Shown here one piece after another: positions 29,291 to 40,625 of a stretch of DNA of 64,000 nt; the first letter of the stretch is position 1; every line of letters starts with the position of its first letter. This stretch comes from Batillaria attramentaria (lineage: Eukaryota; Mollusca; Gastropoda; Batillariidae). Where the stretch lies: positions 342,001 to 406,000 of the forward strand of contig JACVVK020000149.1 of NCBI GenBank assembly GCA_018292915.2. Reading direction: 5' to 3'. A program made the translations under genes and the position numbers. The notes under the pieces were generated by a model. The model was given only the letters and a program-made list of their open reading frames with translations. It was not told the origin of the DNA and did no database searches.

Positions 29291-29880
29291 TTTATTCTTT
29301 AAAAAAAAAAAAATGAAATCTGTAAACGATTTCCTCACAAGAACTGTTTGTTGTTCGAAACTGACGCAATTTGTTTTAAAATAAATTTTTCTGTGACATT
29401 TAAATAAAATGTAGTCAACGATCTGGTGAACACAGGTAATTTACAGGTAAACTTTTGACAATCCTGGGGAATTATTAAGTGCATGGATTCTTCAACATCT
29501 AACAGTTTTTTTAATGTACATCTGTGAAACTGTTCAGTGTTAAGAAATCTTAAATATTCTATTTTAATTTATTTCTGTATGTGTATGTCTGTTTATTATG
29601 TTTTCAAATGAAATATTTTCAAATTAAATATTTATCCAACAGAGTAACGGTTTCAATAGACACAGCTCCACTTACCTTGCAGCAGAATCTGATCTTAAGA
29701 ATAAGCTGGAGTGTTTTACCTTTATGTATTGCTATTTAATGTTGTGTAATATTGGCTGATGAGAGGAAGGACAGAGTGGATAAATTTGTATGCCATGCTG
29801 TCCGCCGTCAGAATAGCACAACAAATGGCCAGTGGGGTCTTTCAACTACATTTACTAATTAAGTTTCTGTATCTAGTGTC
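29291..29880. other. No gene seen
   Basis: AT-rich 3' flank of the piggyBac relic. GATGAGAGGAAGGACAGAG at 29759 recurs near 12247, so a dispersed repeat begins here. Confidence 0.4.
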
Positions 29881-29888
29881 AGCAGAGA

Positions 29889-30885
29889 TGGCAGATTTTT
29901 ATGCCGACCTGAACCAGACCCGCGACAAGGCAGCAGTACTGAAGATAATTCCCAGGTACTGTGAAGAGTACAAGGACCCGGTGGAACCAGTGCTGCTACC
30001 AGTCACTCCGCTGCCTCCGTAACAAGGCATGTGATAGCTGGGATGCAGCCACATTACAAGAAGAATGCGAAAAAATCAGTGACAGTATTAACATTTCTGC
30101 TGAGCAGGCAGATAAAGTGGAGAGAGAAATCAGGAGACAGACAAGTTCGCCAGCTTCGTTCGCAGTCAGAGCTGGGTGAGTAACCGCCTGTAATCTGCAG
30201 TCTGTTCTGCAGACAAACCTGGACAGGCCATCTGCCACAATAGTGACCAAAGTTTGCTACCCTGAGAGAGGCAGGCAGCTGAAGGTGCCCGCAACGCAGT
30301 GGGGTGTATTAAACGAGGATACAGCCAGGTGCTACTCCAACTACATGAAAAGAAGCCACCATGGCCTGCATGTGGAGAGATGTGCGTTTATGATCAACCC
30401 TGCATACCCATATGTTGGCTGCTCACCTGATGGGCTCGTGCACTGTTCCTGCTGTGGGCAAGGCTGCTTGGAAATCAAGTGCCCGTACAAGCATAGAGAC
30501 AGGACTATCAGGCAGGCATGTGATGACCCAGAATTTTGTCTGCAGCATGTGAACGGGGTGATTTGCCTAAAACAGAATCACCCGTATTATGCCCAGGCAC
30601 AGTGCCTAATTTTTGTGTCAAATACCGATTACTGTGACTTTGTGGTATGGACACAACAAGACTTGTGTGTCCTGCAGATTGCAGCTGACGAGTTCTGGGG
30701 CTCTGCTGTGCTAAAAGCAGCAGCTTGCTTTCACAAGATCTGCCTCCCAGAACTTGTCACCCAACGCTACACGGTAGCTACCCCAGCAAAACCAAGTAAT
30801 GGGGGACAGTGCAGAGTGCCCCTGTCGGTATCACCAAGGGCAGCAGCGAAAGACAACTCAGTGCCTCACCTAGGGGTGAGTGAGT
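29889..30885 (+). pseudogene. YqaJ-type nuclease relic (first copy)
   Basis: It starts MADFYADLNQTRDKAAVLKI, with a frameshift near 29995 before CLRNKACDSWDAATLQEE. The stop at 30177-30179 lies where the family has Arg (RAG-stop-VTACN for RAGRVTA), so one CGA-to-TGA change explains it. The nuclease core follows: YPYVGCSPDGLVHCS and QGCLEIKCPYKHRD supply the D … E-x-K residues of the PD-(D/E)xK fold. NHPYYAQAQCLIFVS and YCDFVVWTQQDL are further family blocks. YqaJ nucleases derive from phage recombination systems and occur in many invertebrate transposons. A LINE-B tail cuts the 3' end. It is nearly intact apart from two lesions. Confidence 0.8.
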
Positions 30886-30979
30886 GAGTTTTTAGGGCTT
30901 AAAGCCGCGCAAGCCACAAAGACTAATTCGCGGCTGAGTGTGCCTGCACTACATGAAAAAAACAAATGTAATGGTGGAC
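30875..30979 (-). mobile_element. LINE-B tail, 105 bp, with 12-bp TSD
   Basis: GGTGAGTGAGTGAG, hairpin, and UTR to AACAAATGTAATGGTGGAC. Repeats GCCTCACCTAGG at 30863-30874 and 30980-30991. Confidence 0.85.
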
Positions 30980-30991
30980 GCCTCACCTAGG

Positions 30992-31130
30992 AAAAAAAAA
31001 CCACAGCAGCAGCGGACAAAGGGACAGAAGGTACTATGTACTCTTCTCAGGGTCACGTTCAACTGCAAAAAGTGCTCCCATGTCTTCTCATGGAACAGCC
31101 AGCCCATCATAGGTTAGTTATAAATTCCAC
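30992..31130 (+). pseudogene. Fragment with C-x2-C motif after the YqaJ relic
   Basis: After CTTCTCAG the frame reads VTFNCKKCSHVFSWNSQPII, then stops. The C-x2-C … W-x-S-Q-P pattern resembles a conserved segment of other invertebrate transposon proteins. It is too short for a firm call. Confidence 0.3.
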
Positions 31131-31216
31131 GAAAAACTGGGTCAAACCACTTGAGGTAAATATACGTCTGACGCCATGTGATACCACCGCGTTACCACGT
31201 GACAAGAGAAGGCTGT

Positions 31217-31224
31217 TATAAAAA
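31217..31224 (+). promoter_or_regulatory. Possible TATA box for the PC4-domain gene
   Basis: TATAAAAA lies 92 bases before the ATG at 31309. Position and sequence fit a TATA box, but nothing else confirms transcription. Confidence 0.3.
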
Positions 31225-31308
31225 AGCTATGATTTTTGGGGGGTGTGCTCTTTTGCCCTACACGCACTCAACTCTCTGGACGGCTGTTGAAAAGAAGTTT
31301 GCACAACG

Positions 31309-31920
31309 ATGGCAGCAGCAGCAGCAGCATCGGTCGCTAGCGTATGGAGAAAAGGAGAAGCTCTCTACACCCTGACAAACAACAAGTTTGCTTCTGTCAC
31401 GCGCTGGGAAGATCGAACACTGATCCATATTCGACAGTACACAAAAACAGACACGGGCGACCTGAAACCTACACGAAGGGGCTTTACGCTGTTACCAGAA
31501 GAGTTCAAGCAGTTGCTGTCCAGTAGTAGTGCTATCCTGCGCGATGTTGCCGCTTTGACACCGGCGCCTACATCAGACCAACAATGGCAACAGCAGCAGC
31601 TGCAGCAACAGACACCCCACCAGGCTGACAGCCGACGGTCGGCACTACCACCACCACCACCGACACCGACAACATCATCATCAGTCGCCACGCCGTTGCT
31701 GCAGAGACGTGAAACCAAGTCCACCATCAAGCCCCCAAAGAAACGTCTTCGACTGAATTTTCCCCCCTCAGCGGCAACTGCGACGACAACGTCTTCACCC
31801 GCTACAGCAGAAGGTGTGGAGATCCACATTCCGGACATCCAACCCCAGCTTTACACACAGAGTATTGACACTGTGGTGAACCAACTGCTTACCGGAGATG
31901 AGGCCATGTCTGGCTATTGA
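31309..31920 (+). CDS. PC4-domain (single-strand DNA-binding coactivator type) protein
   Basis: An intact single-exon frame of 203 residues begins with an Ala run. Residues about 15-68 form a PC4-like domain (EALYTLTNNKFASVTRWEDR, TLIHIRQYTKTDTGDLKPTR, GFTLLPEEFKQLL): beta strands with aromatic and basic residues, then a helix. The middle is Gln-rich and Pro-rich. A basic KPPKKRLRL motif near residue 145 could be a nuclear signal. The C-terminus is acidic and hydrophobic. PC4 domains bind single-stranded DNA. Stand-alone PC4 genes of this kind occur beside DNA polymerase genes in virus-like elements, and a polymerase B relic lies 1.5 kb downstream on the same strand. It is not the canonical host coactivator, which is shorter. 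The start is well supported by the open frame and upstream TATA-like site. Confidence 0.65.
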   Translation: MAAAAAASVASVWRKGEALYTLTNNKFASVTRWEDRTLIHIRQYTKTDTGDLKPTRRGFTLLPEEFKQLLSSSSAILRDVAALTPAPTSDQQWQQQQLQQQTPHQADSRRSALPPPPPTPTTSSSVATPLLQRRETKSTIKPPKKRLRLNFPPSAATATTTSSPATAEGVEIHIPDIQPQLYTQSIDTVVNQLLTGDEAMSGY

Positions 31921-33470
31921 CAAAACAAAAGAACAGTAACGTTGAGTTGTCAGACAATATCCTAGTACATCTATCTACGCCGCGCGCTATCCATGTACTT
32001 TAGATTTGTACAGTGTTGTTTGTTTTTTTGGTTTGTTTGTTGTTGTTTTTATTTTACAACAGAGTGTTAAAACAAAACAGTGAACGTGACGTGTGGACTT
32101 GACTGTATCTAACCTAATACACTAAGCATTGCATGTGTGGACCAGCCCCCTGTTTTGTATCGCTTTCGTACCTACTTTATGTCATTGCTTTCCCACACAC
32201 TTTTATTTTTGTCTTGGCTCAGGCTTCTTAGCAATGTTTTGCAGGCGGTGGCGCCTGCAGTCGTTTGGCACTTGAGTTATTTCCTACAATCTACAGTATA
32301 AGTATTTTGTCAGCGTTTTGGTGTTTGTGGTGGGTCTGTGTTGTTTTGTTCTTTTTGTGTGCTACTGCGTTTGTCAGTATGTCATATTCATATGTCTGTA
32401 TGTCTTTTGTGTGGATGCATTTCATGGCAAGCGGTCCGGTAGCGACGGAAAAACAGTTGTCAAACAAAACACTCACACCTCACGCTAAAGAGCAACACTC
32501 GAAACACGATATGTAAACAAATCCGATAAAGCTCCAGCTCAGAATTTTTGCCAGATGCTGGCCCGTGTTTATGCTACCCTGGAAAAGCAAGTTTGTCGAC
32601 CTGAATCTTTATTCTGCATCCCGAGACGAATCTTTCTCTTTTACCGTCCCTTGCCGTCTACTTTCGGCTCAAACGTTCGGCCATTTTGAAGCGGTGTGCT
32701 TAGCCGCGGCTACGAAGAAAAAATGTATCTCAAACATCCGGCTGAAGATGGAAACAAACGTCTTGCTGTATTTTATTTTTCATGTATATAACATGATTGG
32801 TGTCTACACTGATAAAAAGCTTTATGTTTAAGCATAAACTTAATGAGGTCTCTTAGAAATGGGCAAGTTATGGGTTAGAGAGTAACAGTCTGTCAAAGAT
32901 CAAATTATCAAAAGAATCATATTAATATTTCAGAATGAGATATGTCTCCTTCTTTTTCGGTAAAACGTAGCATTTAGTGCCCAAAATGAAATAAATACAT
33001 GGGGGGAAAAAAAGGCTTTGCGAGAAAAGTCGTCTGCTCTTCCGGCCAGTGCCGGCACAGCTGCTCATCGCATGAAATGCACGTGTGGAATTCGGGTCGA
33101 GTGCATTTGTATTTCCCTAGGGTCTATGTCAGTTAACCTTTTCTTGCTTTTTCCTTTTGGGGTCTTCAGAGAAGTGTAAAGTCCGAAATTAGACGCCATA
33201 GGAACAATTTGCTAGAAATGTGAGGTCTTTTGATTGCCGGATCCACGCACTCATGATGACAAAATGTACCGCTATCCCGCCAACCCACTGGCATTAGCAA
33301 CAAGAATAGCTCAGCTAGAACAGGCTGTATACCAAAGATTTAACTATTAGTTCACTTGCAAATGAGAATCAATCGTTTCTTGAGAAAACAGATTTCAAAT
33401 AGATCAACTACCTCAAATTCTGCTGACCCAAACGACTGAGGCAGCAGGGGATAATAGTGTACTTCAGTTT
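31921..33470. other. Spacer between PC4 and polymerase genes
   Basis: About 1.5 kb without a recognisable gene. Short frames at 32265-32516 (hydrophobic) and 32565-32831 have no known similarity. It may have held decayed genes of the same element. Confidence 0.4.
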
Positions 33471-34680
33471 TGTGACTAATCAGTTCAGTTAGAAGATTGG
33501 CCAGTGCGTCTGCTCCAACGTTCCCTCGTTTGACAGACCCGTCTGTTTTGTCAGCGACGGTGACCCGCAGGCCCTGGTGGACAACATGGTAGATTATCTT
33601 GAACAAATCTCCGACCATGCCTACAGTGTACTAAAGCCGCAGTTTGAGGATGTCTTCTGTCAGCTTCAAATGAAAGCCGCACAAGAAGAGGAAGAAAGAC
33701 GAGAACAAGGTCAACGCGCCGTCAGAACCGGCTGGACAGCTCTGAGTGCCAACCTGCTTTCGGAACGTCTGACATCTGCCTGTTGTCGGATTCAACTCCG
33801 CAAGGTATGATGTCAACGTCATGAAGCCCTACTTTGTCCAGCGGTTTGTCGTATCAAAAGCCAAACAGATGGAACAGGGTACAAAAGACGAAGAGGAGGA
33901 GGAGGAGATGCAAACAGACCAGGAAGATCAAGATCAAGAGGAGGGAAAGGATGAAGAAGAGGAGGAGGAGGAGGAAGACAACCCGTTTCGGTTCATTGTG
34001 AAGAAAAACAATGATTTCATGTGCATCGCTACGGAAAAGCTCAAGTTCTTGGACTTTCTTCATTTTATTGCCCCAGGATTTTCATACGCCAAGTACCTTG
34101 CAGCTTATGATGTCGAAGAAACCAAGGGCTTTTTTCCGTATGAAGCTATCACCAGCTTAGAGGCACTACGGCAGACAAAACTACCCCCTCACTCTGCTTT
34201 CTTCAGCAGTCTGAAAAACTCTAACATTTCGGACCAAGACTACGCCTACTGTCAGCGTGTGTGGAGAGAAAAAAACATGAGCACCATGAGAGACTTTCTG
34301 GTCTGGTACAACAACAAAGATGTTGTGCCTTTTTTAGAAGCCCTGGACAAACAAACCAAGTTTTACGCCACCCTGGGCCTCGACATGTTAAAGGACGCAA
34401 TTTCGGTACCAGGCCTGACTCTGCGGTATCTCTTCAAGACACTCTCTCCCCACGTGTACTTTGCCTTGGTCAATGAAGAAAACAAAGATCTTCATCAGCT
34501 GCTGAGGGACAATATTGTGGGGGGACCCTCCATCATTTTTCATCGTTATCATGAAAAAAACGTCGCCCACATCCGAGAGGGTAAAACAGTACAAAGTCTG
34601 CAGGGATTTGATGCAAATGCCCTTTACCTCTGGTCCTTGATGCAAGACATGCCTACAGAACATCCTATCCATCGTCGACA
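33471..34680 (+). pseudogene. Protein-primed-type DNA polymerase B relic (N-terminal half)
   Basis: The frame includes VCFVSDGDPQALVDNMVDYL, then a one-base slip near 33770 leads into LPVVGFNSARYDVNVMKPYF, the exonuclease block with N-x-x-x-YD. An acidic insert follows, then FLDFLHFIAPGFSYAKYLAA, TKGFFPYEAI, LPPHSAFFSSLKNSNISDQD, MRDFLVWYNNKDVVPFLEAL, MLKDAISVPGLTLRYLF and FDANALYLWSLMQDMPTE. These are ordered blocks of DNA_pol_B_2 polymerases. The copy ends at a SINE before the palm catalytic motifs, so it cannot polymerise. With the PC4 gene it suggests a remnant of a virus-like or self-synthesising element. Which group is not decided here. Confidence 0.75.
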
Positions 34681-34752
34681 AGGGGCAACGATGAAAAGCC
34701 AGCACAAATATTTGGCCCCAGCCGGGATCGAACTCACGACCTGAGCATATAA
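34681..34752 (-). mobile_element. tRNA-SINE family D fragment
   Basis: GGGGCAACGATGAAAAGCC, ATATTTGGCCCCAGCCGGG and reversed box B (GGGATCGAACTCACGAC). It truncates the polymerase relic. No target duplication was seen. Confidence 0.7.
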
Positions 34753-34868
34753 AGTTAAAGGGATACGTGGCATCCGGGTGGCGCGCTCTGGGGAGAGCGC
34801 CGCTCGCTGTGTCCCAAGAAACGCAACTCCGCCGATACTCTTTGACATGATAGTTTCCCTTGCGCAAA

Positions 34869-37197
34869 ATGGCGGAAAGATGGAAAGGCCGCTTCATCAC
34901 GAAAAAGGAGAAGGGTAGGCGTCACATTGTCAGTAAAGTTTTGAAGAATACACCAGACAACCAAAGTAATAACGAATCAGCCGTGCATAATGATGAAATC
35001 GAGCCCGCGGAGGAGGAAACTGCACACGAGTGGCAGACGGGCCGGCGTATCGTTGAATTGCATCATTTGGCAGACGAACTTCGCTCATGCAAGTGTTGTG
35101 AGAAACCTCTGCACTTGCACAACATAACCAAAGAGCGAAGATACGGATACGCAAGCTTGTTCTATGTCAGGTGTGAGTGCGGATCGATCAACAAGGTGAT
35201 GACCGGGAAACGCCATCGTGCTACAAATTCAAACAGCGTGGTCTACGACGTAAACACAAAAGCAGCCATCGGTGAGTAGATCTATATAGATGTAGGCCTC
35301 TCTCTCTCTCTCTCTCTCTGTGAGTGGAGATGTGATAGGAGTGCACTGTCCACTGTGCATACTGAGAGGGTGAGTGGTTGTACTGTTTTCCTTTTTTGTG
35401 CCGTTTTTATTTTCCCAGAAATTACAATTTACATTTTTTTTTGGTAATAAATACTGTGCATCCAGTCAAACTCCCATACTACAATGTTGGGTATGGATGC
35501 ATTATTCTGTTATGTTATGTCTTCACAGTCTTGTACAGTTGTAGTTTGTCTTATTCATTTGTTTTTGTTTAGATGTTTTTTAAAACTTATTATCAAAAAA
35601 TAAAAACACACGTGTATGACACACACGAAACAAGAATTTTTGGCAAAGCATGTATGTCTAACAACAACATTCTTGAAAATACTGCCCCCACTACCCCACA
35701 TATATCTTTAGAACCCTGCCATACATGATACAAGTAGCTCTAATGATATTATTCCACGGTCATTTCTCTGTATTATATGAGAATGTGATTCTGTTTTGTA
35801 CAGGCATGATGCATTCCGGCATCACCAACAGACAGATGACAAGTATGATGGCTACTCTGGAGATCCGTGGCCTGCACCATGAGTCAATGAAGAAGAGGGA
35901 AGAAGAAGTGCATCCACACATATATGACGTTGCAAAACAGTCCTGTGATCAAGCACTACTGGCTGAGGCAGTATCAGCAACGCCCGATTGTCAGACTAAC
36001 AGGTGAGTTTTTTTTAAATATTTTGATTACCTCAATACCTGGTTCTTTTCCACTACTTTTTCTTTGTCTTTCTCTCTCACCAATTCCAACCCCCTCCCCC
36101 TCCACTCTTCTCTATCTTCCCATTCTCATACACTTATAAATTACTACTGATTGCTTTGGAGTTATAATTTGACTGCTGCTATGATACTGCTTCTGTATTT
36201 CTACTGGCTTATTTTTCTCACGCAGACAGGATAATACCCTGATTTACATTGAATTGTGCAAATAAAGCCCTGTGGTAATTTACTTATTTAGCTTTTGTTT
36301 ACAAGTATTTCCTCGTTTCAGCCTACCGGAGGTTATGCAACACGTTGAAGGGGATACAGATGATTTGGTAGATACTGTTTTAATTAATGTTTCCTTCTCT
36401 TCCAGGTTGTCTCAAGTTTACTGTAATTTACATGTTGATTGGTTTCATATCAAATCTCTTGTTGCAGTCCAGAAGTCAGCCATCCTCATCTTGAGGAGAA
36501 GTGTGTACATTATCTATGGGTGTTGCTTCTCTAATTGTAGTGTAAAACTAAACGCGTTGTTCAACATTATGTTTTCAGAGTGCCTGCGTCAGATGGGGTT
36601 GAAAGGGGACAAGATGATGACGCAACAACACCCTGTAAGCAAGCAGCTTTCAAATATGATATGGGATGGCAGAGGAGAGGCTCTGGGCGTGCGTACAACA
36701 GCAAGTCTGGTGTAGGAACTGTCATTGGCAACTCTACGGGCAAGATTTGTGCTTATGGAGTTCGCATCGCTGATTGCAGAATGTGCAAGAAATATGAATT
36801 TTCAGGAAAAACTCCTCCCAAGCACACGTCATAAAAACTGGTCAGGCAGCGCCAAAGCAATGGAACCTGGTGTTGGATCTGAGCTTGTAAGTTCCATAGA
36901 AAAGAACGGTGTGCATGTGTCCACGCTCATTATGGATGACGACACAACTACCACGGCACGAATTCGCAAGGACGTGGACCATGAAGTGAAAAAACTGAGT
37001 GATATCAACCACACAACCAAGCACCTTGTGAACAGTTTGTATTCACTCCAAAAGAAACATAAATCTGTGCTCACGGGTGCTGATTGAGTGGCTGAAAAAG
37101 TGTTTCAGTTACGCCTTATCACAGACAAAAAATGACACAGAAGCTTGTCGCCAGCGGATCCTTCAGATCACTCCACCTGTTAATATACAAGAACTGC
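34869..37197 (+). pseudogene. Mutator-like (PF20700-type) transposase relic, three exons
   Basis: Exon 1 (34869-35271) starts MAERWKGRFITKKEKGRRHI and holds GRRIVELHHLADELRSCKCC, EKPLHLHNITKERRYGYASL and FYVRCECGSINKVMTG. Exon 2 (35804-36002) reads GMMHSGITNRQMTSMMATLE. Exon 3 (from 36579) reads FKYDMGWQRRGSGRAYNSKS and GVGTVIGNSTGK; after a one-base slip near 36830, NWSGSAKAMEPG, LIMDDDTTTTARIR and INHTTKHLVNSLYSLQKKHK; and after another near 37078, LIEWLKKCFSYALSQTKND. The three exons join in phase at GT/AG sites (phases 1 and 2). A TTAA followed by AGGGATACGTGG lies at 34755, a possible element end. Apart from two slips and a truncated 3' end the protein is well preserved. Confidence 0.8.
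35304..35320. repeat. TC microsatellite
   Basis: A short CT run in the first intron of the Mutator-like relic. The rest of this intron (35272-35803) and the next (36003-36578) show nothing else notable. Confidence 0.7.
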
Positions 37198-37329
37198 TTA
37201 TAATGGCCCGCAACTCGGCACTATACACAGAACTATCATCCAATAAACGACAAGTAAAAGAATAGCCATCCATGACGGCAGCAGCCCCAACACGACCATC
37301 CTCGGACTTGGAACCGTCAGTGAAGAGAA
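37198..37329 (-). mobile_element. LINE-A RNase H internal fragment
   Basis: The minus strand codes LFTDGSKSEDGRVGAAAVMD and LDDSSVYSAELRAI, nearly identical to 18900-19030. It lacks both the LINE 3' end and TSDs, so it was probably left by recombination or deletion. It truncates the Mutator-like relic. Confidence 0.85.
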
Positions 37330-37520
37330 TGTGAAGTGCACAAGAACAGAACATACTGATAGGGTTTTTCACAAAAGCTATTCTTCCTACATAGGTTCTT
37401 TTCAAAATTCAACGTCATTCCTTGTTTTCAAATGCGAAAAGCTAGGAAAAGAAATCATTTGCACTTAGAATTTGTACCGTACTTAGATGCATATTTATGC
37501 ATGTCTTATTTGTCTTAAAG

Positions 37521-38224
37521 GCTGTCCGACAACCACCTCAGCTGCCTACGCCTGTGGTGTACTACGACTTTGGTGATGTCCGGAAGGCTGCATCCAAACT
37601 GCAAGCTCCTTGGTACATTGTCACAGACACCGACGACAAAGTGGTGCTTGTCACACTCACGGAGAATGGAGTCAAACATCTGCAAGTGAGCCTAACGCCC
37701 GACTTTTCTGCAACAGTGCATGTTATGGGCTTTCCAGCTCCCCACCTCACTACTAATATCGAGACAACCAAGCTCCACAAACTGCTGGAAAATTTGCATC
37801 AGATGCATTTCTGCGCAGGTGTAATGGACCCAGCCTTGCAGGAATTTGCACAGCTCCCCAAAGGACAAGAACTTAACTTCAGACATGTGTCTTATCTATC
37901 AGATGGCACAGCAGTGAAGCACAGCTCTACGGTCAGATCAGCCTCTTGTCATCTGTTGACTGAGCAACTTCAATCAGTGGCAGAGAAAAAACTTAAGACT
38001 GCATTCAAGACTGCACGCATGCAAGAAACTAAGACCAGAAAGGAACTGGAGCAGTTTAAAGAATCGATGGACACTGAAGCTGTTGGCGTCAGTTCCAGTT
38101 TGCACGAGTCTCTGAAGAATGTGCTGGACGACTCTTATGTGGAAAAGGAATCCAAATTGACACAACTGTTTTGGGCTGAGCAGCAGAAAGAGTCAACAAA
38201 GTCACTGACATCCAAGTTGTACAG
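37521..38224 (+). pseudogene. Long unidentified exon between Mutator-like and SWIM-YqaJ relics
   Basis: Between a GTCTTAAAG acceptor and a GTACAG|GTAAGA donor the frame is fully open for about 235 residues. It begins AVRQPPQLPTPVVYYDFGDV, has MGFPAPHLTTNIETTKLHKL, HFCAGVMDPALQEF and CHLLTEQLQSVAEKKLK, then a charged helix, and ends FWAEQQKESTKSLTSKLYR. The last block resembles the start of a region found in THAP/P-element-like and other transposon proteins, but I do not recognise the domain. Order suggests it belongs with the SWIM-YqaJ exons downstream. Confidence 0.5.
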
Positions 38225-39189
38225 GTAAGAAATTGTATACATATCAATAATATATAATACGTACAACCCGCTGGGTTGTGCATGTTACCAAGCAACTAAA
38301 AGGAAACTCCGGTTGCCTTGCCGGCTAGGTAAGGGGGATAATCAGTTGAAATATCGTGATTCTAGAAATTGTTTTATTATTTTGTTTCATTTTATAATTG
38401 TTTCTTTTGTTTAAAGAAGTTTTAAAGAATAAGGGCTTTGTGTTTTTATTTGATTAGAAAAAAATCAATATATGCAAATTAGTTTTCCCAGGAGACACTG
38501 CGTTTTTGTCTCGTGCGTTGAGGAAGACTGGTTGTGTTGTATCCAAGTCTGTACAGCCACTGTGTGACAGAGACTGTGAGAGCATTTTACTCCCATTCAC
38601 TTATCTGCACACATACCATGCTTTAAAAAGACCTAGAATTAGAAATTGAAAGGATACATGGACATGCATGTTTCTTCCTCCTGCTCCCCCCCCCCTACCC
38701 CCTTATTAAGATTGCCAATAAGGTTACATAAAAAAAATTTACTTGAACATTTGCATCATAGCCATGAAGGTTGTGCAGTCTCTCCAACATGGAGAAACCC
38801 AATGTGAAACTGAAACCGAATGCATAAATTAAAAAAAACAAAAAAACAAACGAAACAAAATCAGTGTCAAGTATTTTGTACGAAATAGGGAAACATGGTC
38901 CTCACATACTTAGCCTTTGCAGCAAGTAAGCATATCATTTCATACAACAGTGCCACATTCCACGTTCATCTGCCTGCTGGAAGACTAGCTGCATCCTGTA
39001 TTAGGGATTACACAGCACAAAAATTTTGAAATGGCCTTTTTGGGAGGGATAGACTGAAGGAAAACTCAGTCAAAGCATTTTGTATAAATTCGGTAAGCAC
39101 ATTGGAAGAGAAGATCAGCGTGTGAACACTGACCTTTATAAAACAAATTCTGAATGTTGATGATGAAGAATGTTTGCTTGTGTTGCCAG
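38225..39189. other. Intron-like spacer, no gene seen
   Basis: AT-rich sequence with A- and C-runs between the unidentified exon's donor and the SWIM exon's acceptor. Confidence 0.45.
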
Positions 39190-40180
39190 GTGGTGCTGCT
39201 GAAAGCAAGGGAACTGAGGGTGGAAACCAGTTTGTGCGAGTGCAAGGCTGGCTCAGCAAAGTGCAGCCATCTTGTGGCACTGATGTACAGCCTAGCGCAT
39301 TTCAAGAAACTAGGGTTTAAGGCGGTGCCGCCTGTGATCAGCAAAACCTCAAAGCCGCAGCAGTAGCATGTGCCTTCCAGAGACCAGGGCAATCGTCCTG
39401 ATCTTGCAAACCAGTTGACTGTTTGCAAGGTGAAACCACCAAAGAGGTGTGAACCAGCCAAGAAGAGGAGGCGAGTAACGGAGGGGGTTTTGCTGAACCT
39501 CTACTGCCCATTTCCATCAGGAATTCCCTGGAGCGACATTTCTGGAGCCCTGAAGGAAGCCCTGAAATTCTCTGGTTCTGAGTGCCTGATCGAATGGCTT
39601 CTGCCAAACACTTTAGCAGAAAAAACGCAGTCAAATGGATTTGGGACTGTCCCGAAAGGGTCTGTGGTGGCAACACAACAGCCACATGGAAAATGGTGAC
39701 ATTATTTTTCACGATGCACCTGACTTCCCTAACGTGTTTTCTGGATGTCAGGAAACAAAATACCAGTGCGCCTTACCAAAAGCACAGGAGGATGTGTTTC
39801 TGTCACTGCAGTTTGATGTACACACATGTGCAGAAATTGAACAGAAGACTGTGGAGCAGTCCAAGACACCTCTGTGGAGGAGTGTAAGAGAGAAGAGACT
39901 GACAGCAAGCCAGTTTCATCGGATCATTCTAAGACGGAGAGACCATGAAAAACTGGCAGGTTCATTGCGCTCTGTAAAGAACATTCAGACAAAGGCTATG
40001 AAACAGGGAATCGAGAAAGAAGACCAGGCAGCAAAATCCTATGCAACCGTAACAGGCTACAACGTGTACCGAACTGGTTTTGTCATCAATGTTCATGCCC
40101 CTCATCTTGGTGTTCCCCAGACAGGAAGGTGTGCGACCCAACTGCAAATCCCCCCTTTGGCCTCCTAGAGATAAAATGCC
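39190..40180 (+). pseudogene. SWIM zinc finger and YqaJ nuclease relic
   Basis: After TGTTGCCAG the frame reads VVLLKARELRVETSLCECKA, with the SWIM pattern CECKAGSAKCSH. A TAG at 39364-39366 stands where the family usually has Trp (PQ-stop-HVPS), a single-base nonsense change. The middle carries CPFPSGIPWSDISGALKEAL. A slip near 39700 leads to WRSVREKRLTASQFHRIILR, QGIEKEDQAAKSYATVTGYN and NVHAPHLGVP. A one-base deletion near 40110 hides the PDRKVCDPTANPPFGLLEIK-CP block, which holds the D … E-x-K nuclease residues. It ends shortly after. SWIM plus YqaJ architecture is known in invertebrate transposon-encoded proteins. Confidence 0.75.
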
Positions 40181-40301
40181 CTTGGAACTAATTCTCATCG
40201 CTATTTTTAGCAGAGGGAACTCCCTTAGGAATGCGGTTGACTGCGCATGTGCGCACTGGCCTGTTTGGCCTTTCGGCAGTTCCACTTCCGCAGAGAAACG
40301 A

Positions 40302-40625
40302 AAATGGCATCACACACGGTCAAACGAGCCAGGAAAGCGAATTTTTCAGAGAAATTATTGCAATGTTGGAGGAGATTGGGATGGAGAAGAAAATACTGTT
40401 TTCGGCCTGCAACCGGGCAATAACAAACAAGAAAAAAAAAAAAAGTATGGCAGGCTATTGCTGAGCGCTTGACAAGGAAAGGAGTCGCCACGAGGGAGCC
40501 GGCGGAGGTAAAGGATAAATGGAAGGCCTTAAAGTCAGCGGCACTAAACTACCTGGAAAATCCGAGCCACCGGGGCCTTATGAAGACATTATCTTTGGAA
40601 TCCTGGGAGAAAAGTCCAACCTGGT
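40302..40625 (+). pseudogene. Myb/SANT-like protein relic of a Harbinger element
   Basis: The start reads MASHTVKRARKANFS, then a slip to REIIAMLEEIGMEKKILFSA, another slip at an A-run, then a WQAIAERLTRKGVATREPAE and VKDKWKALKSAALNYL pattern. This is a complete three-helix Myb/SANT-like domain disrupted by two frameshifts. It faces the Harbinger transposase fragment at 41486-41927 on the opposite strand, the usual two-gene layout. Confidence 0.65.

Noticed and set aside
31365..31838. Minus-strand 157-codon ORF
   Set aside because: Antisense of the PC4 gene; its repetitive Val/Gly composition follows from the Gln/Pro-rich coding strand.
32265..32516. Hydrophobic ORF between PC4 and polymerase
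   Set aside because: No similarity recognised, composition follows TTT/TGT-rich sequence, and no upstream signal supports it.
33352..33618. Minus-strand 88-codon ORF
   Set aside because: It lies antisense to the polymerase block containing SDGDPQALVDNM, which has recognisable family signatures on the plus strand.
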